The translations under genes and the position numbers were made by a program. DNA of 46,867 bases, taken from assembly GCA_022772475.1 (NCBI GenBank), contig JALEZQ010000039.1, positions 1-46,867 of the forward strand, read 5' to 3'. The stretch comes from Bacteroidales bacterium. Its GTDB lineage: Bacteria > Bacteroidota > Bacteroidia > Bacteroidales > Bacteroidaceae. The notes below the pieces were generated by a model, which saw only the letters and a program-made list of their open reading frames with translations, was not told where the DNA came from and ran no database searches. Below are positions 1-11,077 of this stretch, piece by piece. Position 1 is the first letter of the stretch. Each line of letters starts with the position of its first letter.

Positions 1-381
1 CAGTTACAGCACATTCGCTTTCGAGTTCGGGCCTAAAAAACCATGCCCGCGGGTTTTCGTTTTCGTCGTCAACATGGGGAGGATGCAGTCCCTCGTTCAC
101 TAAGAGGGGACGTTGACAAGGGCAAAGGTAATGAAAAAAAAACTAATAACTTATCCTGTGATGATAAAAAAACAATCGGCTTTGTTGTTTTGGTTGTCCT
201 TTGGTTGTCCTTGTTGTCGTCAAAATAATAAGACACGACAACGGAAACAACTTGTACAACCTTGCGTTGTATGGGTTGTCTGTGTTGTCGTCAACAAGAA
301 AAAGCCCCGGACCGCGCTTCGTGGGGAAGGCGCGGGCCGGGGCATGAATGTATGGGATGCTCTGTGATGGAGCGGCGGGAC
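1..381. other. Intergenic left edge, GTTGTC-rich
   Basis: No convincing gene is visible here; short open frames lack any recognisable protein. The stretch from about 185 to 300 is unusually rich in GTTGTC and TTGTCGTC words on the + strand with matching ACGACAAC on the other, so several small stems can form. The right end holds the terminator of the beta-galactosidase gene. What lies upstream of base 1 is unknown. Confidence 0.5.
296..343 (-). terminator. Rho-independent terminator of the beta-galactosidase gene
   Basis: A GC-rich inverted repeat (arms 304-317 and 330-343, 13 of 14 positions paired, 12-nt loop) lies just past the leftward beta-galactosidase stop. Read on the minus strand it is followed by TTTTTC, the classic intrinsic-terminator tail. 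Confidence 0.85.
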
Positions 382-3621
<3,240 letters not shown>

Positions 3622-3632
3622 TTAGAAGCGAG

Positions 3633-4265
3633 TTATGGCTGCTCGTCGGCGGGATGGAGCAGAGCGTCGGCCACCTCGCAGAGTTCGTCGTACCACGCCT
3701 GGCCGAAGCGGCGTATCAGGGGGTCGCGAAGAAAGCGGTAGAGCGGCAGACCCAGTTCACGGCCCTTGCTGACGGCCTGCCGGCAGACGCTCCAACGGTG
3801 GTAGTTGAGGCCGACAAGGTCGGGGCCGAGGCGTTTCTCGCGCAGAGGATAGAGGTAGCACGAGATGGGCTTGCACCAGGCGGTGCGTCCCTCGCGGAAA
3901 GCCTTTTCGGTGGCACAGAGGCAGGTGCCGTGGTCGTCGTAGCAGGTGAAGACGCAGTCCTTGCCGCCGACGATGGAGGTGACGAGGTCGCCTTCTTCAT
4001 CGACATAGGCCACGCCCTGGCGGTCGATGACGCTCTGTGCGCTGGCGCTGAGGTGGGGCCATACGGTGTCGAGGACGTCCTCCAGACTGGCCACCTCGTC
4101 CTGACGCAGGGGGGCGCCGGCATCGCCCTCGATGCAGCAGGCACCGCCGCAGGCGTCGAGGTCACAGCAGAAGGGCTCGGTGAAGATTTCGGTGGTGAGG
4201 ATGACATCGCCCACCTGGATGATAGGGGGAAGATTCACGGTCGTTGCAATGGTTGTGTTTTTCAT
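3633..4265 (-). CDS. DUF3109 family Cys-cluster protein
   Basis: A 210-aa soluble protein matching the DUF3109 family common in Bacteroidetes, related to the YkgJ-type zinc/iron-chelating Cys-cluster proteins. The N-terminal part has the metal-binding signature FCCDLDACGGACC at residues 32-44, and further cysteines follow (C105, C109, C115, C117, C131, C136, C161). No signal peptide or membrane segment is visible. The biochemical role is not established. It lies 38 bp downstream of ung and 32 bp upstream of the beta-galactosidase gene, so it is probably cotranscribed. The ATG at 4265 gives the family-typical N terminus with a long beta-strand before the Cys cluster. Confidence 0.85.
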   Translation of the reverse strand: MKNTTIATTVNLPPIIQVGDVILTTEIFTEPFCCDLDACGGACCIEGDAGAPLRQDEVASLEDVLDTVWPHLSASAQSVIDRQGVAYVDEEGDLVTSIVGGKDCVFTCYDDHGTCLCATEKAFREGRTAWCKPISCYLYPLREKRLGPDLVGLNYHRWSVCRQAVSKGRELGLPLYRFLRDPLIRRFGQAWYDELCEVADALLHPADEQP

Positions 4266-4303
4266 TCAATAAAAAAGCCACCGCCGCGCCACGCTCACGC
4301 CAC

Positions 4304-4966
4304 TTACCACACGACGGGCTGCTGCCCATGGGCGGTGAGGTAGGCGTTGGCGAGCGAGAAGTGGTGGTTGCCGAAGAAGCCGCGGTAGGCGGAGAGGGGC
4401 GAGGGATGGGGCGAGGCGAGGACGAGATGGCGCTGCCGATCGACCAGGGCGCCCTTGCGCTGGGCATGGCTGCCCCAGAGGATGAACACCAGATGGTCGC
4501 GTCCGTTGGCCAGGCGGCTCACCACGGCGTCGGTAAACTGCTCCCATCCGTGGCCGGCATGTGAGGCGGCGGCATGGGCGCGGACGGTGAGCGTGGCGTT
4601 GAGCAGCAGGACGCCCTGACCGGCCCAGCGGCGCAGGCTGCCACTGGTGGGGATGGGGGCGCCGGTGTCGTCGGCCACCTCCTTGAAGATATTCTGGAGC
4701 GAAGGGGGGAAGGGCACGCCGTCGGCCACGGAGAAGCAGAGACCCTCAGCCTGGCCGGGCTCGTGGTAGGGGTCCTGACCGAGGATGACGACCTTGACGC
4801 GGTCGAAGGGGCAGAGGTTGAAGGCGTTGAAGATGGCGGCGGCAGGGGGATAGCAGGGGCCCTGACGGTACTCCTGGTGGACGAAGCGGGCGAGGTCGGC
4901 AAAGTAGGGGGCGTCAAACTCGCCCTGAAGGACCTGCTGCCACGTGGGGTCTATCTTGACGTTCAT
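4304..4966 (-). CDS. ung: Uracil-DNA glycosylase (family 1)
   Basis: A 220-aa family 1 uracil-DNA glycosylase that removes uracil from DNA at the start of base excision repair. The water-activating motif GQDPYH (about residues 64-69) and the DNA-intercalating motif HPSPLS (about 187-192) are both intact, and length is normal. The open frame extends 32 codons further upstream, but that stretch lies inside the end of hflX and has no Ung similarity; the ATG at 4966 (MNVKID) matches family starts. The start is directly preceded by nine C residues (mRNA sense) and no Shine-Dalgarno, only 13 bp past the hflX stop, so translation may depend on coupling to hflX. Confidence 0.96.
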   Translation of the reverse strand: MNVKIDPTWQQVLQGEFDAPYFADLARFVHQEYRQGPCYPPAAAIFNAFNLCPFDRVKVVILGQDPYHEPGQAEGLCFSVADGVPFPPSLQNIFKEVADDTGAPIPTSGSLRRWAGQGVLLLNATLTVRAHAAASHAGHGWEQFTDAVVSRLANGRDHLVFILWGSHAQRKGALVDRQRHLVLASPHPSPLSAYRGFFGNHHFSLANAYLTAHGQQPVVW

Positions 4967-4979
4967 GGGGGGGGGAGGG

Positions 4980-6245
4980 TTACTGCGGCTGACCGTTCTC
5001 GTCGTAGGTCTGGAACAGGAAGTCGTTGTAGGGGTATTTCTGAACGTGGAGCTCGCGCACACGGCTGTACACCAGTTCCTTGAGTGCCTCGATGTTCTGC
5101 TTCTCGCGGGCGGAGATGAAGATGCAGTCGTCGCCCATGCGTGCCATCCATGTGCGCTGCAGGTCGGCGAGCGAGAGGTTGGCTTTGGTGGCGGGCGTCA
5201 GGTCGTCGGGGTCCTTCTCTTCCCAGGTGTAGGCATCGACCTTGTTGAAGACGAGGAGCGAGGGCTTGTCGGCGCAGCCCAGGTCGAGGAGGGTCTTGTT
5301 GACCACGTCGATCTGCTCGCTGAAGTCGGGGTGGGACACATCGACGACGTGGACCAGGAGATCGGCCTCGCGCACCTCGTCGAGGGTGCTCTTGAACGAC
5401 TCGACCAGATCGGTGGGCAGTTTGCGGATGAAGCCGACGGTGTCGGCCAAGAGGAAGGGCAGGTTGTCGATGATGACCTTGCGCACGGTGGTATCGAGCG
5501 TGGCGAAGAGTTTGTTTTCGGCGAATACCTCGCTCTTGGCCAGGAGGTTGAGTAGGGTGCTCTTACCGACGTTGGTATAGCCGACGAGGGCCACGCGGAT
5601 AAGGCGGCCGCGGTTTTTGCGCTGCGTGTTCTTCTGGCGCTCGATGTCGGCCAGACGCTGCTTGAGCAGGGCCATGCGGTTGAGGATGATGCGGCGGTCC
5701 ATCTCGAGCTGCGTCTCGCCCGGTCCGCGCAGTCCGACGGAGCCTTTGCCGCCACCGCCGCCTGAGCCGCCGCCCTGGCGCTCGAGGTGGGTCCAGAGGC
5801 GCTGGAGGCGCGGCAGCATGTAGCGGTACTGCGCCAGTTCGACCTGTGTCTTGGCGTTGGCGGTCTGGGCGCGCATGGCGAAGATGTCGAGGATGAGCGA
5901 CGTGCGGTCCAGGATTTTCACCTTCAGTTCGCGCTCGATGTTGCGCAACTGCTTGGCCGAAAGTTCGTCGTCGAAGATGACCATGCCCACCTCGCGCTCG
6001 GCCTCTTCCTCGGCCTCGATGTAGCGGCGTATCTCTTCCAACTTGCCTTTGCCCAGATAGGTGACGGCGCTGGGCCCGTCCATGCGCTGGGTGAAGCGCT
6101 TGACGGTGACGGCGCCGGCGGTCTCGGCCAGGAAGGCCAGTTCGTCCAGGTATTCGTTGGTCTTGCGCTCATCCTGCGTCTTGGTCACGAGGGCCACGAG
6201 GATGGCGGTTTCGGTTTTGGCTTCTGTCTGTATAAATTCTTTCAT
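4980..6245 (-). CDS. hflX: GTPase HflX (ribosome-splitting)
   Basis: A 421-aa HflX-family GTPase. Known members split stalled or hibernating 70S ribosomes under heat or antibiotic stress. The HflX N-terminal domain is followed by a coiled-coil region and the family signature GPGETQLEMDRR, preceded by a Gly/Ser-rich linker (GGGSGGGGG). The G domain shows G1 GYTNVGKST, G3 DTVGFI and G4 NKVD. The open frame continues about 160 codons upstream but that part is antisense to the neighbouring gene; the ATG at 6245 (MKEFIQ) gives the family-typical start. It sits in a leftward run with ung (13 bp gap) and the outer-membrane-type protein gene (29 bp gap). Confidence 0.96.
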   Translation of the reverse strand: MKEFIQTEAKTETAILVALVTKTQDERKTNEYLDELAFLAETAGAVTVKRFTQRMDGPSAVTYLGKGKLEEIRRYIEAEEEAEREVGMVIFDDELSAKQLRNIERELKVKILDRTSLILDIFAMRAQTANAKTQVELAQYRYMLPRLQRLWTHLERQGGGSGGGGGKGSVGLRGPGETQLEMDRRIILNRMALLKQRLADIERQKNTQRKNRGRLIRVALVGYTNVGKSTLLNLLAKSEVFAENKLFATLDTTVRKVIIDNLPFLLADTVGFIRKLPTDLVESFKSTLDEVREADLLVHVVDVSHPDFSEQIDVVNKTLLDLGCADKPSLLVFNKVDAYTWEEKDPDDLTPATKANLSLADLQRTWMARMGDDCIFISAREKQNIEALKELVYSRVRELHVQKYPYNDFLFQTYDENGQPQ

Positions 6246-6274
6246 GCAGGGAGTGGGTGTGGGGAGTGTGGGGT

Positions 6275-7162
6275 TCAGAAGATGTCCCAGCGTATGCCGG
6301 CGCAGAGCGAGAGGATGTCGATCAGGCCGACGCGCCGGTTGGGGATGGCGGAGACGACGTAGAGGTCGCAGGTGCTCAGTTCGTAGTAGAACGAGACGCT
6401 GCGGTGTATGCGTTGCAGGCGGCGCGGGATGTGGTATTCCCAGCGCTGTCCGACGAAGACGTGGAAGCGCACGGAGGTGCCGAAGCCGTAGTAGCCCTTG
6501 GTGTAGCGGCTGGGCTCTGATTTCCAGAAGCCTTCGCCATAGATATAGTTGACGAAGGCGCCTGTGGTGAGGGGCGAGAAGGACCAGCGGCGGTGGTTGC
6601 CGAGGTAGATTTCCCAGGGGATGAAGCGCTGCTTGATGGTCAGCGTCTGGTGGTTTTCGCTGCCATGCTTCTTGGGCACATAGCCCCAGAGCAGGTCGGT
6701 CTCCCACTGTTCGCGACTGCCGTAATGCCATCCCACGCCGAGGGAGTAGAGGCCGATGCTGCCGGCAAACTGTACGGAGAACTGCCGGGGCACGAGGTGC
6801 GTCCAGAAGCGGTTGTAGCGGCGGGTGCGCTCGCGGTAGATGGAGTCGGGGCCGGCGGGCACGTCGGCCGCAGTCCGGCTGGCCAGCGTCCGGTTGAGGC
6901 GGCCTATGCTGTCGCGCAGGGCGGCGATGACGGCGTCGGCACCGGCGGTGTCGGCGGTGCAGGGCGCCATACTGTCGGCGGCAAGGGGGCGCGGCATGAG
7001 GCTGTCGGCGGGGGTTGTACCGAAAGCGGAGGCGCTGTCGGCGGCAAGGCCGGCGACGCTACTGTCGGGGCCGGCGGCAGTGGCGACGGGATGGACCGTG
7101 ACCAGCGCCAGAAGGGTGAGGAGGACTTTAGTAGTCCACCACTTCGCAGTGTTTGTCTCCAT
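6275..7162 (-). CDS. Outer-membrane-type beta-barrel protein
   Basis: A 295-aa exported protein. Residues 1-30 form a signal peptide (KVLLTLLALVTV, then AATAAG-like cleavage region). It continues into a low-complexity Ala/Asp/Ser segment (about 30-105), a plausible periplasmic linker, and then a C-terminal half of alternating aromatic and polar residues (about 120-295) ending in the aromatic-terminal strand IRWDIF, typical of outer-membrane barrels. The exact family was not recognised; it resembles Bacteroidetes outer-membrane proteins of the DUF3575 or OMP_b-brl kind. The start codon lies 35 bp inside the preceding phosphoesterase gene, which points to translational coupling. Function is unknown. 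Confidence 0.7.
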   Translation of the reverse strand: METNTAKWWTTKVLLTLLALVTVHPVATAAGPDSSVAGLAADSASAFGTTPADSLMPRPLAADSMAPCTADTAGADAVIAALRDSIGRLNRTLASRTAADVPAGPDSIYRERTRRYNRFWTHLVPRQFSVQFAGSIGLYSLGVGWHYGSREQWETDLLWGYVPKKHGSENHQTLTIKQRFIPWEIYLGNHRRWSFSPLTTGAFVNYIYGEGFWKSEPSRYTKGYYGFGTSVRFHVFVGQRWEYHIPRRLQRIHRSVSFYYELSTCDLYVVSAIPNRRVGLIDILSLCAGIRWDIF

Positions 7163-7997
7163 GGCTGGTCAGGGTGAAGATGAGATACTGGCGGCTTTTG
7201 GCGGCGCCGCATTGATAATAGTCGATGCCATCCTCGAAGGGCTGCATCACGACCGTGCGGTGGTTGTGTCCGCAGAGGCAGAACTGCAGGGCGGGGTACT
7301 GCCGCAGGCGCTCCTGGAAGATGTCGGCCACATTGTCGTTAAACTGGTCGGTGAAGGGCATGGCGTGCATGGCCACGACGGTGCGGCGCACGGTGGGGGC
7401 CAGGGCGGCCCGGTCGTCGCCGATGAAGGCGAAGTTGGGGATGGGCACGGAGTAGTCGTTCTCCAGAGCGTTGGTGTTGAGGGCGACGAAATGGGTGTCG
7501 CCGGCGTCGAAGGCGAAGTCTTCGGGCCCGAACATGGAGCGGAAGACGAAGACGCCGTTACCCAGATGGTCGTGGTTGCCGATGAGGCAAACGTAGGGGG
7601 CCTCGAGACCCTGCAGTTCGTCGCGCATGAGTTCAAACTCCTTCGTCGCACCGAAGTCGGTGAGGTCGCCGCAGTGGATGACGAAATCGACGCCGCGGGC
7701 GTTGATGCTGCGGACGGCGTCGTGGGTCTCGTCGTACCAGCGCTGGGTGTCGCTCAGCACGGCGAAGGTCATGCTGTCGCGGCCGGCCATGGCGCTCTGT
7801 ATGCGCTGAATGTTCTTTTCGTTGACCTGCCCTACCCCATGATAGTCGGTATAGTAGGGATGGACGTCGATGAGGTCGCAGCCCTGTAGGCCGACCATGA
7901 CGGCAGCCAGGGCCATGGCGGCCCGCAGGCGCTTCAGGACGCGGCGCAGGGGGTGTGCGGCAGGGCGGCAGAGGCCGTGCGTGGAGGTAGGGGACAT
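7128..7997 (-). CDS. Lipoprotein metallophosphoesterase
   Basis: A 289-aa calcineurin-like phosphoesterase. The five metal-binding blocks are present in order: D of LSDTQRW, GDLTD, GNHDH, MHAMPF and GHNHR. An Arg-rich stretch and hydrophobic segment end at a lipobox-like LQGC with C40, so it is probably a lipoprotein facing the periplasm. The N terminus before about residue 25 looks like poor coding sequence; a start at an internal Met is possible but would leave a very short n-region. The C-terminal codons overlap the next gene by 35 bp. Substrate cannot be told; members of this family hydrolyse phosphomonoesters, diesters or cyclic nucleotides. Confidence 0.88.
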   Translation of the reverse strand: MSPTSTHGLCRPAAHPLRRVLKRLRAAMALAAVMVGLQGCDLIDVHPYYTDYHGVGQVNEKNIQRIQSAMAGRDSMTFAVLSDTQRWYDETHDAVRSINARGVDFVIHCGDLTDFGATKEFELMRDELQGLEAPYVCLIGNHDHLGNGVFVFRSMFGPEDFAFDAGDTHFVALNTNALENDYSVPIPNFAFIGDDRAALAPTVRRTVVAMHAMPFTDQFNDNVADIFQERLRQYPALQFCLCGHNHRTVVMQPFEDGIDYYQCGAAKSRQYLIFTLTSHGDKHCEVVDY

Positions 7998-8052
7998 GGG
8001 AGTTAGGGGAATGATGGGGAGGGGTGAAACAGGCGCGCCGTCCGTGGGCAGT

Positions 8053-8727
8053 TTACCAGCCCTCGTTGATGGTGCTGCTGCGCCAAACGCCCTTGAGCTC
8101 GATGGTGTAGATGAGCATGGACGAGGCGCGGACGTAGGACGAGGTGGTGCCGTAGGCCAGTTCGGAGGGGACGTAGATGCGCCACTGGTCGCCGGTGCGC
8201 ATGTGCTGCAGGGCGGTGCTGACGCCCTCGATGTTGTTGCTCACCCTATACTTGGCGGGGCTGCAATAGTTGGGACTGAAAATGTTGGCGCTGTCCTTGC
8301 TCACGCCGCTGTAGGCGAAGACCTCGCCGCGGGTGCGGGCCTCCTCGTCGGTGCTCAGGACGTTGGGGATGTAGCGGCCCAGGAAGTTCATGCGTATCGA
8401 GTCGGTGGCGATGGGCGTCATGCGGCCCGTACCTTCGCGCTGCACATAGACGGCGATAGAGTCGGTGGGCTTGGCCTTGACGGTATCGACCATGGCGTAG
8501 GTGCGGAACACGCGCCAGGGGCAGTGGGCGGTCCAATCGTCGCCATACCGGGCCCGGGCGGCGGCCACGGCGGTGCGGGCCTGCGCCAGGGTGGCGAGGA
8601 ACACCTGGTCGTTGCGCTCGGCCCAGTTGGTGTACTCTACATCGGTGAGTTCCTCGGTCTCGTCGCACGAGGTCAGGAGGACGGGCAGCGTGAGCAGCAG
8701 GGTGGCGTAAAATAACAGACGCTTCAT
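8053..8727 (-). CDS. FKBP-type peptidyl-prolyl isomerase lipoprotein
   Basis: A 224-aa FKBP-like peptidyl-prolyl cis-trans isomerase. The start MKRLLFYATLL leads to a lipobox LLTSC (C20), followed by the acidic run DETEE, which in Bacteroidetes favours export of lipoproteins to the cell surface. The C-terminal 100 residues hold the FKBP core, with GVSTALQHMRTGDQWRIYVPSELAYG (written here only to locate it; residues about 172-197) and the closing strand MLIYTIEL. The reading frame is open 84 codons further upstream but that part has no similarity to the family. It is likely to help fold exported proteins. The gap to the upstream glyS gene is 125 bp, to the downstream phosphoesterase 55 bp. Confidence 0.9.
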   Translation of the reverse strand: MKRLLFYATLLLTLPVLLTSCDETEELTDVEYTNWAERNDQVFLATLAQARTAVAAARARYGDDWTAHCPWRVFRTYAMVDTVKAKPTDSIAVYVQREGTGRMTPIATDSIRMNFLGRYIPNVLSTDEEARTRGEVFAYSGVSKDSANIFSPNYCSPAKYRVSNNIEGVSTALQHMRTGDQWRIYVPSELAYGTTSSYVRASSMLIYTIELKGVWRSSTINEGW

Positions 8728-8852
8728 GAGAGGGGCTGGGGGGTGGAGGGGCTGGGGGATATACTTATATATAATAAGGTGTATGGGGCCGCGGGCTGAC
8801 CGTTTGCCGCAAGGCTGTTGCTGCGGCAGACGGCCGGCCCGCGGCCTGAGTA

Positions 8853-10403
8853 TCAGAGGGCGTCGTGCAGGCGCTTGAGCAGACCGGTGAGCGACACCTT
8901 GTCTTCGAGCAGGGCGGGCAGGTCGGCGATGGCCACGCGCTCCTGCTTCATCGTGTCGCGGTCGCGCAGGGTGACGCAACCGTCGTTGAGGGTGTCGTGG
9001 TCAACGGTGATGCAGTAGGGCGTACCGATGGCGTCCTGACGGCGGTAGCGCTTGCCGATGGAGTCTTTCTCCTCGTACATGCAGTTGAAGCGGAACTTGA
9101 GGCTGTTCATGATCTCGTAGGCCTTCTCGGGCAGTCCGTCCTTCTTGACGAGGGGCAGGATGGCCAGTTTGACGGGGGCCAGCGCTGCGGGCAGTTTGAG
9201 CACCACGCGGGTCTCGCCGTTCTCAAGTTTCTCTTCCTGATAGCTGTGGCACATCACGCTGAGGAACATGCGGTCCACGCCGATGGAGGTCTCGATGACA
9301 TACGGCGTGTAGCTTTCGTTGGTCTCAGGGTCGAAGTATTCTATCTTGCGGCCGGAGTACTTGGCATGCTGCGAGAGGTCGAAGTTGGTGCGCGAGTGGA
9401 TGCCCTCTACCTCCTTGAAGCCGAAGGGCATGCGGAACTCGATGTCGCTGGCGGCGTTGGCATAGTGGGCCAGTTTCTCATGGTCGTGGAAGCGGTAGTT
9501 CTCGTCGCCGAAGCCCAGGTTCTTGTGCCAGGCCAGACGCGTCTCCTTCCAGCGGCGGAACCAGTCGAGCTCGGTGCCGGGCTTGACGAAGAACTGCATC
9601 TCCATCTGCTCAAACTCGCGCATACGGAAGATAAACTGTCGGGCCACAATCTCGTTGCGGAAGGCCTTACCGATCTGCGCAATGCCGAAGGGCAGTTTCA
9701 TGCGGCCGGTCTTCTGCACGTTGAGGTAGTTGACGAAGATGCCCTGTGCCGTTTCGGGGCGCAGGTAGATGGTCGAGGCGCCGTCGGCGGTGCTGCCCAC
9801 CTCGGTCTTGAACATGAGGTTGAACTGGCGCACGTCGGTCCAGTTGCGCGTGCCGGAGATGGGGCATACAATCTCCTCGTCCAGGATAATCTGCTTGAGG
9901 GCGTCCAGGTCCATGGCGTTCATGGCCACGCTGTAGCGCTCGTGCAGAGCGTCGCGCTTGGCTATCTGCTCCATGACGCGGGCGTTGGTGCTCTTAAACT
10001 GTGCCTCGTCAAAGGCGTCGCCAAAGCGCTTGCGGGCCTTGGCCACCTCCTTCTCGATCTTCTCGTCGTACTTGGCAATCTGGTCTTCGATGAGCACGTC
10101 GGCGCGATAGCGCTTCTTCGAGTCGCGGTTGTCGATGAGGGGGTCGTTGAAGGCATCGACATGGCCCGACGCCTTCCATACCGTGGGGTGCATGAAGATG
10201 GCGGCGTCAATGCCCACGATGTTGTCGTGGAGCAACACCATCGACTGCCACCAGTACTGCTTGATATTATTCTTCAGTTCCACACCGTTCTGTCCATAGT
10301 CGTACACCGCGCCGAGGCCATCGTAGATGTCGCTCGAGGGGAACACGAAACCATACTCCTTGCAGTGGGAAACAATCTTCTTGAAAACGTCTTCTTGTGC
10401 CAT
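8853..10403 (-). CDS. glyS: Glycyl-tRNA synthetase (alpha2 type)
   Basis: A 516-aa class II glycyl-tRNA synthetase of the homodimeric, archaeal/eukaryotic-like type used by Bacteroidetes; it charges tRNA-Gly. Class II motif 2 is seen in FRNEIVARQFIFRMREFEQ, the RPETAQG signature lies before it, and the C-terminal anticodon-binding domain is present (LAPVKLAILPLV onward). An upstream in-frame ATG nine codons earlier exists, but MAQEDVFKK at 10403 is the start usually seen in the family. A -7 promoter box lies about 185 bp upstream, leaving a long leader that carries a 22-bp tandem repeat. Confidence 0.96.
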   Translation of the reverse strand: MAQEDVFKKIVSHCKEYGFVFPSSDIYDGLGAVYDYGQNGVELKNNIKQYWWQSMVLLHDNIVGIDAAIFMHPTVWKASGHVDAFNDPLIDNRDSKKRYRADVLIEDQIAKYDEKIEKEVAKARKRFGDAFDEAQFKSTNARVMEQIAKRDALHERYSVAMNAMDLDALKQIILDEEIVCPISGTRNWTDVRQFNLMFKTEVGSTADGASTIYLRPETAQGIFVNYLNVQKTGRMKLPFGIAQIGKAFRNEIVARQFIFRMREFEQMEMQFFVKPGTELDWFRRWKETRLAWHKNLGFGDENYRFHDHEKLAHYANAASDIEFRMPFGFKEVEGIHSRTNFDLSQHAKYSGRKIEYFDPETNESYTPYVIETSIGVDRMFLSVMCHSYQEEKLENGETRVVLKLPAALAPVKLAILPLVKKDGLPEKAYEIMNSLKFRFNCMYEEKDSIGKRYRRQDAIGTPYCITVDHDTLNDGCVTLRDRDTMKQERVAIADLPALLEDKVSLTGLLKRLHDAL

Positions 10404-10596
10404 TATCGTAATGCTTTGGTTATTATTCAATGTTTTAGGGGGTATCTCCCCGCCGCGCGGACGCTGTTCCTATGCCGTGCGGACGCAGCTCTTATGTCCC
10501 GGGGCATGAGCCCTTTTATCTCTCAGGCCATGCGTCCTGTTGCCATAGAGCCGGCGCCCCACCCTTTCGGGCATACGGGCGCAGGCTGCAAAGTTA
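10404..10596 (-). promoter_or_regulatory. glyS promoter and long leader with tandem repeat
   Basis: On the minus strand a consensus TAACTTTGC (-7 box, complement of 10588-10596) lies about 185 nt upstream of the glyS ATG. The leader in between contains two adjacent imperfect 22-bp copies (10452-10473 and 10474-10495), each GC-rich and of the form GCCG(C/T)GCGGACGC. No T-box or known riboswitch was recognised. Confidence 0.6.
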
Positions 10597-11077
10597 CACA
10601 TTTTTTTGCAAAGCACACGCCGTCAGCGCCCCGGCCCGCCCGCTTTTAGTTTTTTTATGGAAGCTATGGAAGCGTCCATACCCGACAAGCGGGGACTTTG
10701 CGGGACGGCACCGCTAACCCAACTTCAACGCCGACTACTATTTTTCAATCTCAATTCAGCCTGATTGGCCCACGCTCATATGTACAATACATTGAGCAAC
10801 AATGCCCACTCTCTGCATAGTCCTTGTCAATTGCCTTTGTAATACCCAGAGAAGTGGAATGTATGTTTTACCTTCGCGCCGAGGAAGAAACCTCATCGTT
10901 CTCAGAGCGAAGGTGCGAGGGTGTGTTAAAATGTAAATTTTGACGCACACGCGAAGGTGCGTCAGAATGGTTAAGATGCAAGGCGCTGAGGATGAGGGCG
11001 CCGGGAGTGTACTGAAGTACATGACCAAGCCCGAAGACGATAGCAACGTAGCAGATTGGCCATTATGACACACCGTC
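10597..11077. other. Intergenic, hairpin-rich, no gene seen
   Basis: No protein-coding signal. It carries an inverted repeat TATGGA-agcg-TCCATA (10665-10680), an ACCTTCGC...GCGAAGGT inverted pair (about 10875-10912), and a perfect 8-bp stem TGACGCAC / GTGCGTCA with an 8-nt loop at 10941-10964. The words AACCCAACTTCAACGCC (about 10716-10732) and the ACCTTCGC pair recur in the same order and at nearly the same distance around the insertion sequence at 40.27-41.82 kb. Confidence 0.6.

Noticed and set aside
4980-6731. A longer HflX starting at 6731
   Set aside because: The extra 160 codons are antisense/out of frame with the neighbouring exported-protein gene and rich in Arg/Pro/His; family similarity begins at the ATG at 6245.
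8865-10649. A 594-codon + strand frame opposite glyS
   Set aside because: Antisense to an intact glycyl-tRNA synthetase and without recognisable features.
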